Positions 53,954-63,786 of a stretch of DNA of 64,000 nucleotides are shown piece after piece (the first letter of the stretch is position 1; each line of letters opens with the position of its first letter). Source of the DNA: CAZAMP01 sp964486455 (lineage in GTDB: Bacteria; Eisenbacteria; RBG-16-71-46; CAZAMP01); NCBI GenBank assembly GCA_964486455.1, contig CAZAMP010000009.1, positions 39,990 through 103,989 on the forward strand, written 5' to 3'. The notes below the pieces were generated by a model. The model saw only the letters and a list, made by a program, of their open reading frames with translations, was not told the DNA's origin and made no database searches. The translations under genes were made by a program, and so were the position numbers.

Positions 53954-56900
53954 CTATCTTATCCGAACGACGCGTCCGACAGCGGCTCCCGTTTCCCATG
54001 AAACTCGGTAGAAGTAGACCCCGGGCGGCAAGGCGCGCCCGCCGGAATCCCTCCCATCCCATCGCACGGACGTCATTCCGGCCGGGACCCTGGCTTGCGT
54101 CATCTGCTGCAGGTTCCGCCCCGCCACGTCATAGATATGCCATACGATCGCCGATTGAGGGCTGGGAAGAGCGAGTCCGAGGGTGACGCCCGAGTTGAAG
54201 GGGTGGGGTCGCGGCGGGGCCAACGCGAATCGCAGCGGCCTGTGATCTCCAGCGCTGGGTACGGACACTACACCGCCATTGCTCTCGCCTGGTGTCGGCT
54301 CCGTGAACAACTGCCACTCGGAGGCGCCATCCGGAAACCGCCCCTGCGAGATATCGGTGGATTGGGGGTCGAAGGTGACGCTATCCACCACCGCGAGTCC
54401 TGCCGTGAAGATCCCGATCTCCTCGCCCGATGCGCTCAGCTTGAACGTGGCATGTAGCGGGCCCTGATGTGGATCGTCGTCGCACCAGACGAGAAGCCAC
54501 CCCCCCGCCGCGATCGTGGTATCCGGGAAGATCCATTTTCGGGGACTGGAGAAGTCATCGGTGAGGCTCAGTCCTCCAAGCGCGACCGGCTCCGGACCCG
54601 CGTTGTAGAGCTCGACCCAGTCGTCGTATTCACCGGCCTCGTCCTGGTTCACGGAATCATTTGACGCCAGAAACTCGTTCACGAAGAGCGGCGGTGTCGC
54701 CTCCGCGACCGTGTAGCCGTGGAAATTGGCCGGCGCTCCCACCGGATCGGTCGTGCTGAATCCCTCATTGTCCCTCGCGCGGACGAAGTAACGAACCTGC
54801 GTTTCAAGCGGATGCGGGCCGATGACGGCGCGCACCCAGCTCGTGTCTCCGGCGGTCGCCACCACAGCCATGTCGAGCGAATCCGCGTCTTCCCACGCGG
54901 TCGTGCTGAAGACGAGCCTCGCCTCAGCGAGGCCGACGTCCTCAACGATGACGGATGTGATGGATACGATATCGTCTTCCTCCGGAGCGTCCGGGTCGCG
55001 GATTGTCGCGATGATGTCGGGCGGTAGCGTATCGTACGGCCAATTCGGAGCGCCGGGCGTGGGGATCGTCATTGGCTGCCACGTTCCATGGCCGTCGGGA
55101 TACCGCCCGACGGAGACGTCAGGGGCCTGGACGCCGATCGTGATGGAATCGGCGAGGGTGTGTGATGCCGTGGCGGGGCGGTAGAGGCTGAGCGTTCCAC
55201 CGAGCGGATCAATGGTGAACGAGGTGTGGAGCGGGCCGTCTTCAGGCTCGGCGTCGGCCCACACCAAGAGGTGACCGAATGGCGGTATCTCAATCTCGGG
55301 AAACACCCAGCGCAGCGTATCGGTCGGGTCGTTCGTGAGGCTCCACCCGGCCAGATTCCGGGGGATCGGGTGGTTGTTGCGGAGCTCGATCCACGGATCG
55401 AACTCTCCCGTCTCGTCCTGAATGACCGACGCGTTCAGCGCGAGAATCTCGTTCAAGGAGACGTCCTCATCGAATGGTGGCAGGACTTCGTCCCAGTGCT
55501 CGATGATGAACGCGATGCGTCCGGTGTGGTACTCCTCGAAGTAGCCGAGTGCCAGGTCGAAGCTCTCGTTTCTCTCCTTTCCGTACTTCCAGGGATCGCG
55601 ACGTCCCTCCACGTCGATGTCCGAGCGAAACGACATGAGCATCGGTTCGAGGATCTCCCAGTGGAAGACGCCAGCGTATATATCAACCATGGTCTCCAGG
55701 TAGAAGTAGCGGAAGACATCGATCGGTAGGAATCGGGAGATCAGGCGGTTGTCGAGGTTTGGAGGGGTTTCCGGGTCCCCTTCCATGCCGTAGGTGAGTG
55801 ACATCTCGACCCATGGTTCCGTCAGACTGCCGCCGAATCCCCACGCCAGATCCATATCCCAGGGGATGAGGATCCACCGGCCGCCGTCCGAGGCCGGATG
55901 GTGGTACATGTAGTAGTTGTGCGTCGTGAAGTCCCAGTTCGAGATGAGGATGTTCATCGCGTACCAGGTCGCAAAGCTTCCGAGATCGAGGTTCTCGACG
56001 AGGTACGGGATCAGCTCGCTGTCAGGGAGCCCGTTCAGGTTCTCGATGAAGGAGATGATGTCGGCGTTACCGACGGCCGGCCCCCACTTGTGCTCATAGG
56101 CGATGAGATAGAGATCGGGATTCCCCAGCACGGAGAGGTTGCCCTTGCATTTGTAGAGGTTTCCCTCGGGGGAGAGCCCCATGCGGTCCAGCCAGAATCC
56201 GTCGACTTGCTCGACGCGCTGGTGGACGCCCTGGTGCGCTCCGTTGAGGAGCAGGTTCACGGGCCGGACGTCCGGGGCGGGTGCGTCCATTCCTGTCCAA
56301 AGAGCAAATGCCGATCGCTCCTTCTGCAAGAACGGATCGTAGTAAGCGGAGTTCAGGTTCACCTTGTCCATTCCCTCGAAGGGCTGCTCCGATCGGAAAT
56401 TGACCTTTCGCGACTTCTTCGGCGTGAAGAGATTCGACCAGCCGCGATAGCGCGTCCGGACATCCGGATAGTTGACGATGTACCGGAAGTGCGCGTCCAC
56501 GTAGTCGTCGTTCCCGGGATACGTCTGCACCCCGATGTCGAGCGTCACGATATCGGTGGAATCGATTTCCAGCTCATAGAAGTCGAGGGTTGATGACGCC
56601 CGAGGGATTGGTGACGCCGTCTCGATGGTGGTCCAAGGCCCGGCGAGACCCGTGTCGTTGATCCCCCGGAGCCGGTAGTCCGCCGGGCCCGGCTCGCCGC
56701 CGAGGTCGTCGACAAACCGCCTGGCATGGAGGGGAGTTCCGGCGACGTTCGTCCACGACCCGCCGCCGGTGCGCCGCTCGAGATCGTAGGCGGTCACGCG
56801 TTCATCGATGTTCATGTCCCATGTGACCACCACGCCATCGTATGTCGGCGTGAGGTCGACGCCCTGTGGCACCGGCGGGACCAGCGGTGGCGGCGAAGTC

Positions 56901-57472
56901 TGGACGTGAATCGCCTGGACTTGGGCAACCTCCACGCCCTCGAAGGTGGAAATGGGGTCGAGCACCAGATTGATGGCGCTATCGTGGACGGCGATCCGCC
57001 ACGAGAAGCGGGAAGCGTAGTGGCGTCGATTGGGGAAATGGGGCCTCAGCACGCCTTCCACCTCGATACCTTCGAGGGTCACGCGGAAACGGTTCAATTC
57101 GTCGTTGTGCCCAACGGCATCGGCGACGTGGAGCGTGATGAGATACTCGCCCGCGGGGACGTCGAAGCGGTATTCGATCGGCCCGGTCGACGAGCGACCG
57201 TTCACGAAGAGATCCGGATCCGCCGTTCCGTCGATCAGCAGGGGATGAATGCTGACGACCGAAGAGCTGTCTCCATCGACGTATCCGAACCCAGAGGTGC
57301 CGGGATATGGCGTATCGGCGCGGTAGAGCGTGCCCGTGCCGTCGACGACGTCCGCGCCGCCGCAGTTGATGCCGACATCGTAGGCGCGAGCGGCGGATGG
57401 AGACGCGGCGAGAGCGCTGATGCATATGACCAGGAGGCGAAGGTATATGAGCAGAGGGCGTGGTCGACTCAA
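53954..57472 (-). CDS. Large secreted malectin-FN3-CotH kinase-LTD protein with FlgD-like C-terminus
   Basis: 1172 aa. Signal peptide to about 30. Domains by recognisable segments: malectin-like (NCGGADVVDGTGTLYRAD, about 33-190); FN3-like (about 200-285); CotH-type kinase-like fold (VNFRSEQPFEGMDKVNLNS, NLLLNGAHQGVHQRVEQVD, IPWDMDLAWGFGG; about 300-660); two lamin-tail-type domains (VSLNEILALNASVIQDETGEFD then LFVNEFLASNDSVNQDEAGEYD). The tail has HPFNSGVTLGLAL, VRWDGRDSGG and VGRVVRIR. CotH-type proteins phosphorylate or bind spore/envelope proteins; here the role is extracellular and unknown. Confidence 0.82.
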   Translation of the reverse strand: MSRPRPLLIYLRLLVICISALAASPSAARAYDVGINCGGADVVDGTGTLYRADTPYPGTSGFGYVDGDSSSVVSIHPLLIDGTADPDLFVNGRSSTGPIEYRFDVPAGEYLITLHVADAVGHNDELNRFRVTLEGIEVEGVLRPHFPNRRHYASRFSWRIAVHDSAINLVLDPISTFEGVEVAQVQAIHVQTSPPPLVPPVPQGVDLTPTYDGVVVTWDMNIDERVTAYDLERRTGGGSWTNVAGTPLHARRFVDDLGGEPGPADYRLRGINDTGLAGPWTTIETASPIPRASSTLDFYELEIDSTDIVTLDIGVQTYPGNDDYVDAHFRYIVNYPDVRTRYRGWSNLFTPKKSRKVNFRSEQPFEGMDKVNLNSAYYDPFLQKERSAFALWTGMDAPAPDVRPVNLLLNGAHQGVHQRVEQVDGFWLDRMGLSPEGNLYKCKGNLSVLGNPDLYLIAYEHKWGPAVGNADIISFIENLNGLPDSELIPYLVENLDLGSFATWYAMNILISNWDFTTHNYYMYHHPASDGGRWILIPWDMDLAWGFGGSLTEPWVEMSLTYGMEGDPETPPNLDNRLISRFLPIDVFRYFYLETMVDIYAGVFHWEILEPMLMSFRSDIDVEGRRDPWKYGKERNESFDLALGYFEEYHTGRIAFIIEHWDEVLPPFDEDVSLNEILALNASVIQDETGEFDPWIELRNNHPIPRNLAGWSLTNDPTDTLRWVFPEIEIPPFGHLLVWADAEPEDGPLHTSFTIDPLGGTLSLYRPATASHTLADSITIGVQAPDVSVGRYPDGHGTWQPMTIPTPGAPNWPYDTLPPDIIATIRDPDAPEEDDIVSITSVIVEDVGLAEARLVFSTTAWEDADSLDMAVVATAGDTSWVRAVIGPHPLETQVRYFVRARDNEGFSTTDPVGAPANFHGYTVAEATPPLFVNEFLASNDSVNQDEAGEYDDWVELYNAGPEPVALGGLSLTDDFSSPRKWIFPDTTIAAGGWLLVWCDDDPHQGPLHATFKLSASGEEIGIFTAGLAVVDSVTFDPQSTDISQGRFPDGASEWQLFTEPTPGESNGGVVSVPSAGDHRPLRFALAPPRPHPFNSGVTLGLALPSPQSAIVWHIYDVAGRNLQQMTQARVPAGMTSVRWDGRDSGGRALPPGVYFYRVSWETGAAVGRVVRIR

Positions 57473-57616
57473 TTGCCAGCTCCATGCCGAATCATCGGTG
57501 CAAGGGTGTAAGGAACCAGCTTCGTGCGGTAGACATCAAGTTTAGCATGATGTCGATGAATCCAACAACCGGCCGCCCCCGGCGGGCGCTCCGGATCGTC
57601 TGAAACCTCGAGAGAG

Positions 57617-57645
57617 TTTGCCGGCGCCATCGCCTGATATACAAT
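57617..57645 (+). promoter_or_regulatory. Promoter of selB, near-leaderless
   Basis: TTTGCC (57617-57622), 17-bp spacer, TACAAT (57640-57645). Only 8 bp separate the -10 box from the ATG and there is no Shine-Dalgarno, so the transcript has almost no leader. Confidence 0.6.
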
Positions 57646-57653
57646 GCGTTTCC

Positions 57654-59579
57654 ATGAGTGACATCTCTCCGACACGCGCCGCGATACTCGGTACCGCCGG
57701 CCATATCGACCACGGAAAGACCGCGCTGATCGAGCGGATGAGCGGCATCAACACCGACCGCCTTCCCGAGGAGCGAAAGCGCGGCATCTCGATCGAGCTG
57801 GGCTTCGCGTTCATCGATCTTCCCTCCGGCCGCCGCATGGGCGTGGTGGATGTCCCCGGACACGAGCGCTTCGTCAAGCAGATGCTCGCCGGCGTGGGCG
57901 GCATGGATCTCGTCATGCTCGTGATTGCCGCCGATGAGGGCGTGATGCCCCAGACCCGCGAGCACATGGAAATCGTCGATTTGCTACAGGTCCCAGACGG
58001 CTTCATCGCACTGACGAAGACCGACCTCACCCCGGACGCGGAGTGGCTCGAGGTGGTGGAGGCTGATGTCGAGGACGCCATCAAGGGGACGATTTTCGAA
58101 GGCAAGCCCATCATCCGCTGCTCGGCCAAGACCGGCGACGGTATCGACGATGTCGCCCGCACGATCGATGAGCGGATCGCCGCGGTCGAGTTCGCCGCGC
58201 GGGGGCGTGAGACTCGACTGCCGATCGATCGGATCTTCGTCCTTCAGGGTTTCGGCAGCCTCGTCACCGGCACACTCTGGAACGGCGGCCTCGAGGTCGG
58301 GGATCCCGTCACGTTACTCCCATCCGGCATCGAGACACGTGTCAAGTCGGTCGAGGTGCACGGTGAGGAAGTGAAGCGGGCGGTGGCGGGTCAGCGAGTC
58401 GCGGTAAGCCTGCACCGCGTGGATCGGGAGAAGATCAGTCGCGGGGACTGGCTCGTGAAGTCGGACGCGCTTCGCCCCGCCCACATGATGGACGCGTGGT
58501 TCAAGCTCCTCGACAGCGCCGCGCGCCCGCTCAAGAACCGCGCCCGTGTGCGAATCCACCTCGGCGCCTCCGAGCTTCTGGCGCGCGTCATCCTGCTGGA
58601 TCGTGAAGAGCTGGCGCCGGGAGAGCGGGCTCCGATCCAGTTCCGCCTCGAGTCACCGGGGGTCGCGGAAGCCGGTGATCGCTTCGTGATCCGCTCATAC
58701 TCACCGATGCGCGCCATCGGGGGTGGGGTGATCGTGGCGCCCGTGGCCGCCAAGCGCAGACGCTTCAAGGGTGATCCGGAGGCTGAGTTCAAACGTCTCG
58801 ATGAGGGGACCCCCGTCGACCGGATGTGTGATCTTCTGGAGACGGAAGGGCTCAAGGGGCAGAGCGCAAAGAAGCTCCGGGCCGCGATGGGACTCTCGAC
58901 GGAGGAGTTCGGCGCTGCGCTGGAGGAGGCGCGGGCCGCGTCGCGCGTGCTTGGGGAGAATCGCCTCTTCTCCTCGCCGGCGTTCGACACCGCCATGTCG
59001 CTCGTTCTCGATGAGATCGATCGGCATATCGCGACCCACCCGTTTCTGTGGGGAGTGCCGGTGGGAGAGCTCAAGCGGCAGCTCGGCCGCCAGATGGACC
59101 CCGCGCTGTTCGATCTGGTCCGAAAGGCGGTTGCTCGTGACGGGCGCGCAGAGGAGCGTCAGGATCAGATCGCGCCGGCCGGCCGACCGCATGATCTTCC
59201 GAACGAGGCGGCCGATCTCGCGGATCGCCTTCTCGCGGAGCTGGACAAGAACGGGTACGCGCCACCGGACCTCGGCAAGACTCTGGCGGCCCTCGGTGAC
59301 GACCGGGCGGCGGACCTAGCCACCCGACTTCACTTCGAGGGGCGCCTCGTCCAAGTCTCTCAGGACTTCAGCTATCTCTCCGATCGAATCCGCGACGCTC
59401 GGGCCAAGCTAGAGGAGCATTTCGTCTCCAACGACACGCTGTCGGTCGGCGAGGCGAAGACGCTCCTGGGCGGCATCAGCCGAAGACACATTGTACCGCT
59501 CATGGAGTTCTTCGACCGCTGCGGCTGGTCGCGCCGGGACGGCGACGTTCGGGTCAGGGGCGCCGGCCTGAGCGAGTAG
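57654..59579 (+). CDS. selB: Selenocysteine-specific translation elongation factor SelB
   Basis: 641 aa. GTP-binding motifs: GTAGHIDHGKT (13-23), DVPGHERF, and a TKTD-like NKxD. Beta-barrel domains II-III follow, then C-terminal winged helices (about 400-640) that bind the SECIS hairpin. It delivers Sec-tRNA to UGA codons. No selA, selD or tRNA-Sec gene is in the window, and I found no in-frame UGA selenoprotein here. Confidence 0.95.
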   Translation: MSDISPTRAAILGTAGHIDHGKTALIERMSGINTDRLPEERKRGISIELGFAFIDLPSGRRMGVVDVPGHERFVKQMLAGVGGMDLVMLVIAADEGVMPQTREHMEIVDLLQVPDGFIALTKTDLTPDAEWLEVVEADVEDAIKGTIFEGKPIIRCSAKTGDGIDDVARTIDERIAAVEFAARGRETRLPIDRIFVLQGFGSLVTGTLWNGGLEVGDPVTLLPSGIETRVKSVEVHGEEVKRAVAGQRVAVSLHRVDREKISRGDWLVKSDALRPAHMMDAWFKLLDSAARPLKNRARVRIHLGASELLARVILLDREELAPGERAPIQFRLESPGVAEAGDRFVIRSYSPMRAIGGGVIVAPVAAKRRRFKGDPEAEFKRLDEGTPVDRMCDLLETEGLKGQSAKKLRAAMGLSTEEFGAALEEARAASRVLGENRLFSSPAFDTAMSLVLDEIDRHIATHPFLWGVPVGELKRQLGRQMDPALFDLVRKAVARDGRAEERQDQIAPAGRPHDLPNEAADLADRLLAELDKNGYAPPDLGKTLAALGDDRAADLATRLHFEGRLVQVSQDFSYLSDRIRDARAKLEEHFVSNDTLSVGEAKTLLGGISRRHIVPLMEFFDRCGWSRRDGDVRVRGAGLSE

Positions 59580-59606
59580 CCCGCCCTCGCCGGGGCACAA
59601 GAAGAA

Positions 59607-59632
59607 GCGGCGCGGGAACGATCCCACGCCGC
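59607..59632 (-). terminator. Terminator of the 62.6-kb secreted gene
   Basis: GCGGCG-c-GGG (59607-59616) pairs with CCC-a-CGCCGC (59623-59632); on the minus strand TTCTTCTT follows. A second 9-bp hairpin (59639-59663) lies between it and the stop codon. Confidence 0.6.
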
Positions 59633-59669
59633 GTTCGCATTGGGTCCGGGGTCTGGGCCCAATTACATA

Positions 59670-62633
59670 CTATCGAACGACGACCAGTCGAGAGGCTCCC
59701 ACGACCTGGTCGTCTGCGATCAACCTGACCATGTAGACGCCGTCGGTGACGTTCGTGCCCGCGTTGGTCTTTCCGTCCCAGGCTATCCGATGGTTCGCCA
59801 CCGGTAGATGGCCCAGATTCAAGCCGCTCACGAGACGCCCACCGATGTCGTAGATCTCCACGGCGACGGCGGACGGTGCCGCCAAGTCGAACGTGAGCAT
59901 TGTCGGCCCGGACGTCGGGCTCGGAGCGATGGAAAGTCCGGCCACTCCTGTGTCGAGCGACGGCTCGACGCTTACGATCTCGCCGGACTGGCTCGCAATC
60001 CAAGTGTGCCACGAGCCACCCGGCGTGTACTCGTGATGCATCCAGTACATCGATGGATCGACCGGATCGATGACGATCGCGCTGTAGTCACCCCACCGGT
60101 TCGAGTGGTAGGCGCCGGAGCTTTCTTTCACTGAAACCGGCGCGCCCATGAACCCATCCGGGTCCCCAGCCTGACGATAGGTTCGCTGGATGGAGAAATA
60201 CTCGCTCAGCGAGGATTGCGCGAAGACCATCATCGCGTCTCCGTTCGGGCCGGAGAAGATCGAGTTGAAGTGCGCGTAGACACCTTCGCCGGGGTCGACC
60301 GTTCCGGACTGCTTGAGCATCGGATCCATGTCGGTGACCGGCCAACCGTTCGTCTCGATCTCATACCAGCGCGAGACACAATTCCGGGGCGAATTCTGAC
60401 TCGAAATGTGGTGCGCGGCCCAGAGCGAGCCGTCCCGGTACATGCAGCTCCAGAAGCGCGCGTCGAACGTCTCGATCCACGAGCTCGTTCCTTGAGACCT
60501 GACGTCTCCCGGAGGCCAGTAGGCCGGCACGTCGACGAGAATCGACGTGATGCTCGGGGAACCGAGCGGGTCCTGAATGGCCCAGAGCCGCACGCTCTGC
60601 GCGTTCGAGTATTCCCAGTGCTCGATCATGTACATCGTCGGTGCATCGTCGGTGTACATTACCGGGATCCCGAACGACTGCGATCCTGTGTGCAGGTAGT
60701 CCGTGGTCACGGCGGTCCCGCCGTCGATGACAGACGACTTGTCGATGATGTAGATGTAGTACTTCTGTCCGCCCGTGAAGAAGTCGGCGGTGATGTAGAT
60801 CGCGTCACCGTCCACGGCGATGTTCGGCGAGTCCGTGTCGCCGCCGGGCGGCGAGGTGACGTCGAAGCGGTACTTGTGCCACGGGTCTGTGGGATCACTC
60901 GTCGAGGAGATGCCGAGCAGGAAGTAGGACCGGCTGTTCGGCCCCCGTTCGTTCGCCATCAGCATGAAGCGCTCTTCGTACGGATCCCAGATCACTTCGG
61001 GATCGAAGACGAACGATGTTGCTCCGAGCTCTCCCCAGAAGCCTCCGCCACCCGAGATGTCATCCGTCCAGAGAACGGTGCCGTCCTTCAGATAGGCGCG
61101 GATGCCGCCGTTGACCATGGCCATGACGTGGTCGTTCCCCGCGCACATGTGCGGATCCGGCGGCGTCCATCCGGTGTTGGTGAAGCCGATGAAGCCGACG
61201 TCTCTGCCGTCGGACGTGTGGCTCTCAGGATCCAGGACCGGGCTCACACGCGATGCGTCGAAGGACGGGGGCACGTGCGGCGTTGCCGTCGCGTCGAGAT
61301 GCGTCCGGCCCGTCGGCAGGAGAGAGGCAACGCGACTCCGCGCTTCACGGAAGCCGGAGGCCAGGTCGCCGAACACGTTTCCGGACCTCGGAACGAAGAG
61401 TGTGACGTTCGCGGCCGACTCGTCGCCGTGGCCGGAGTTGCCTTCCCAGGCGATCGCGAGACGCCCGTCATCGCCAAGCGCCAACCGCTTCACACCGGTC
61501 GCCGCGGGCAGCGCCTGCTTGCCTCTGGTCACACGATTGACCCGCTCGTCGCCGGAGAGCGGCTTGCCGTCGGCGTCGAAGCGCCGCACGAATACGTCCG
61601 AGTCGTTGCCGCCATCGGAGTGTGTGTTCCAGGCCACCACGAACTCTCCGCGGGCCGCCATTGCGATCGCGGCACCGCTCTGAGGACCGGCGGGGTCGCT
61701 CATCGCCAGCGTCTCGGGGGCCAGTGGATTGCCGTCGGTGTCGAAGCGGCGGATCATCACGTCGTAGTCAGTCGCCTCGTCCAAGCGCATCCAGGCGATC
61801 GCGTAGCATCCGCGATCGTCGGCCGCGACAGAGGGCTCGATGGCGGGGGCTCCAGGCTCGCTCACGCGAACCGGGTCGGAGATCAGTCTGGCTTCGGAAT
61901 CGAAACGAGCGGCATAGATGCCGTCGAGCTGATTGCAGTCATCGACGCGGGTCCAAGCCGCGACAAAGCCGCCTTCAGCCGTCGCCGCGACGCTGGGGAG
62001 GCGATCGTGACAGTCCGTCGGCGTGTCGAGAAGGATCTCCTCGGTGAGAAAATCACCGTCGTCGGATGACAGTCGGACCGCCACCTGACTCTCGTTGGGG
62101 TCCGATTCGAAGGTCGTCCAAACGGCGACATGACGTCCGTCGGTCAACCGATCGGTGACGACCTCCGTCTGGTTGCCGCGCGTCGTCGAATTGACCAGAC
62201 GCTCGTCTCCCGCGGATCGACTCACGATCGCGCCGAGTTCGCCGTCCTGACCGAACGATTCCCAGGCGAACCATGCGGTTCCGTCATCACCCAGTGTCAC
62301 GCTGGGGTTCATCTGCATCGAGCCGCGCTCGACGTTGAGCTGTTCTTCGGGACCGCGGAAGTTGCCCGCGGAATCGATCCAGCGGGCAAAGACTCCGTAG
62401 GAACCCGAATCCTGGCGCCGGCTGTCCCATGCCGCGACGACGTCTCCATTGGAATCCATGTCGAGCGAGATGTTGGATTGAGCGCTCGCCGTGAACGAAT
62501 TCACCCGAAGCTCAACACGGTCGTAGTCGCGACCGTCCACCACGAGCCGATCCGCATTGTGGCCGGCGAGCACCAGTGCGCCCGCTCCCACGCACGCCAC
62601 GGCGGCGAGGCTTAGAAGCACTCTCCTGAGCAT
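59670..62633 (-). CDS. Large secreted beta-propeller-type protein with FlgD-like C-terminus
   Basis: 987 aa from ATG 62633 (AAGGAG upstream), followed by a signal peptide (MLRRVLLSLAAVACVGAGALV). Residues to about 440 contain repeated blades of the type W..R..D..G (VVAAWDSRRQDSGSYGVFARWID, FVVAWNTHSDGGNDSDVFVRRFD). The next 400 residues resemble secreted hydrolase or sialidase-like propellers (WTPPDPHMCAGNDHV, FDPEVIWDPYEERFML). The C-terminal segment (APSPTSGPTMLTFDL, IAWDGKTN, ASRLVVVR) is a degenerate sorting module. Function unknown. Confidence 0.72.
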   Translation of the reverse strand: MLRRVLLSLAAVACVGAGALVLAGHNADRLVVDGRDYDRVELRVNSFTASAQSNISLDMDSNGDVVAAWDSRRQDSGSYGVFARWIDSAGNFRGPEEQLNVERGSMQMNPSVTLGDDGTAWFAWESFGQDGELGAIVSRSAGDERLVNSTTRGNQTEVVTDRLTDGRHVAVWTTFESDPNESQVAVRLSSDDGDFLTEEILLDTPTDCHDRLPSVAATAEGGFVAAWTRVDDCNQLDGIYAARFDSEARLISDPVRVSEPGAPAIEPSVAADDRGCYAIAWMRLDEATDYDVMIRRFDTDGNPLAPETLAMSDPAGPQSGAAIAMAARGEFVVAWNTHSDGGNDSDVFVRRFDADGKPLSGDERVNRVTRGKQALPAATGVKRLALGDDGRLAIAWEGNSGHGDESAANVTLFVPRSGNVFGDLASGFREARSRVASLLPTGRTHLDATATPHVPPSFDASRVSPVLDPESHTSDGRDVGFIGFTNTGWTPPDPHMCAGNDHVMAMVNGGIRAYLKDGTVLWTDDISGGGGFWGELGATSFVFDPEVIWDPYEERFMLMANERGPNSRSYFLLGISSTSDPTDPWHKYRFDVTSPPGGDTDSPNIAVDGDAIYITADFFTGGQKYYIYIIDKSSVIDGGTAVTTDYLHTGSQSFGIPVMYTDDAPTMYMIEHWEYSNAQSVRLWAIQDPLGSPSITSILVDVPAYWPPGDVRSQGTSSWIETFDARFWSCMYRDGSLWAAHHISSQNSPRNCVSRWYEIETNGWPVTDMDPMLKQSGTVDPGEGVYAHFNSIFSGPNGDAMMVFAQSSLSEYFSIQRTYRQAGDPDGFMGAPVSVKESSGAYHSNRWGDYSAIVIDPVDPSMYWMHHEYTPGGSWHTWIASQSGEIVSVEPSLDTGVAGLSIAPSPTSGPTMLTFDLAAPSAVAVEIYDIGGRLVSGLNLGHLPVANHRIAWDGKTNAGTNVTDGVYMVRLIADDQVVGASRLVVVR

Positions 62634-62737
62634 GGCTTCTCCTTGGCTGAGTTGTTGTCGCGTTTCATGGTCCCGAACCATCGGTTGGTCCCGGCGGGGG
62701 ATGGTGCCGGGTCAACGTGGGGGCGGGAAGTAACCAA

Positions 62738-62746
62738 CTGATTATA
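62738..62746 (-). promoter_or_regulatory. Extended -10 promoter for the secreted propeller gene
   Basis: On the minus strand TG-T-TATAAT (TATAAT at 62746-62741) is an extended -10 element about 105 bp upstream of the ATG at 62633. No clear -35 box. Confidence 0.5.
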
Positions 62747-62829
62747 ACATAGACGCAGATCGAACGGCCGGCCAGCGGGTGGCACGCGCCGCCGGCGAAT
62801 GCGGAAACCATACCGAATTGTCATGTGTC

Positions 62830-63786
62830 CTAGGTTTCGGCAACGGCCTCGGCCTTCGACCAGCGCGCGAGAACCGTCATGGCCTTCGGGAGCGCGGAAT
62901 ACTCGACCGACAGGTGGCCGGGATGCTCTCCGTCGGTTTCGATCGGGATCGGGTTCTCGTCGAGCGGCTCGGCAGTCACACGTTTTCCGCGGAGTGCGGT
63001 GACGTAGGGAAGCGCGAGATGAGTTCCCGCGTATAACCGCGGGCTCTGAGAGAGGAACGTCGTCACGCGGATGTTGCCGACGACGATCACGTCGAGCGCG
63101 CCATCGTCGAGGAGCGCGTCGGGGGCGATCTTCATGCCGCCACCGAAGTACCGGCCGTTGGCGACGGCGACTGTGTTCACGGTGACTTCCTGATCGAACG
63201 TATCGTCCACGCGAAGACGAATCGGGCGATTTCTCCACCCCATCAACCCGCGAAGGGTGCTCAGGTAGAATGAAACCTTTCCGCCGAAGCGCTTCGATGT
63301 GCGGTTCGTCAAGTCGGCGATCCGGCCGCTGGCTCCGAAGCTCGAGACGTTGGCGAAGTGGCGGACCCGTTTCGTGCCGTCGGGGCCGCGAAGTGCCGCG
63401 CGTCCGACATCCACGCGGCGTTCGGTGCAATCCGAAAAGAGAGAGCCTAGTGTGCGCCCGCACATCCCGACCGACCGCGCATAGTCGGTTCCGGTTCCGG
63501 CGGGGACATAGGCGAGAACGAGGTCGGGGTTGATTGGTGTATCGCCATCGGACGGGAATAGGCCGTTCACCGCCTCGTTGAGCGTGCCGTCGCCGCCGAC
63601 CACGACGATATGGCGCGCGCCTCCGAGGGCGGCGCCGCGGGCATGGAGTGTGGCATCCCCGCGTCTTTCCGTCAGCTTCACGTCGCAAGGGCCGAACCGC
63701 TCGGCGATCATTCGGGCGTGGGCCGTCCATTCACGACCGACGCGCCCGGCGGCGGCATTGGGATTGGCGATGAGGCAGGGTTTCAT
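62830..63786 (-). CDS. YegS/DAGK-type lipid kinase
   Basis: 318 aa. The catalytic GGDGT (64-68) within VVVGGDGTLNEAVNG, and PAGTGTDYAR for the nucleotide/metal site, are typical of the diacylglycerol kinase/YegS family. The C-terminal half has FGASGRIADLT and GGGMKIAPDALLDDG. It likely phosphorylates a lipid such as diacylglycerol or undecaprenol at the membrane. ATG 63786. The final 214 bp of the window hold no gene I can support. Confidence 0.9.
   Translation of the reverse strand: MKPCLIANPNAAAGRVGREWTAHARMIAERFGPCDVKLTERRGDATLHARGAALGGARHIVVVGGDGTLNEAVNGLFPSDGDTPINPDLVLAYVPAGTGTDYARSVGMCGRTLGSLFSDCTERRVDVGRAALRGPDGTKRVRHFANVSSFGASGRIADLTNRTSKRFGGKVSFYLSTLRGLMGWRNRPIRLRVDDTFDQEVTVNTVAVANGRYFGGGMKIAPDALLDDGALDVIVVGNIRVTTFLSQSPRLYAGTHLALPYVTALRGKRVTAEPLDENPIPIETDGEHPGHLSVEYSALPKAMTVLARWSKAEAVAET

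Noticed and set aside
60216..62069. A 617-residue plus-strand frame opposite the large secreted propeller gene
   Set aside because: Arg/Val/Gly-rich, no motif, fully antisense to a protein with a signal peptide and repeats.
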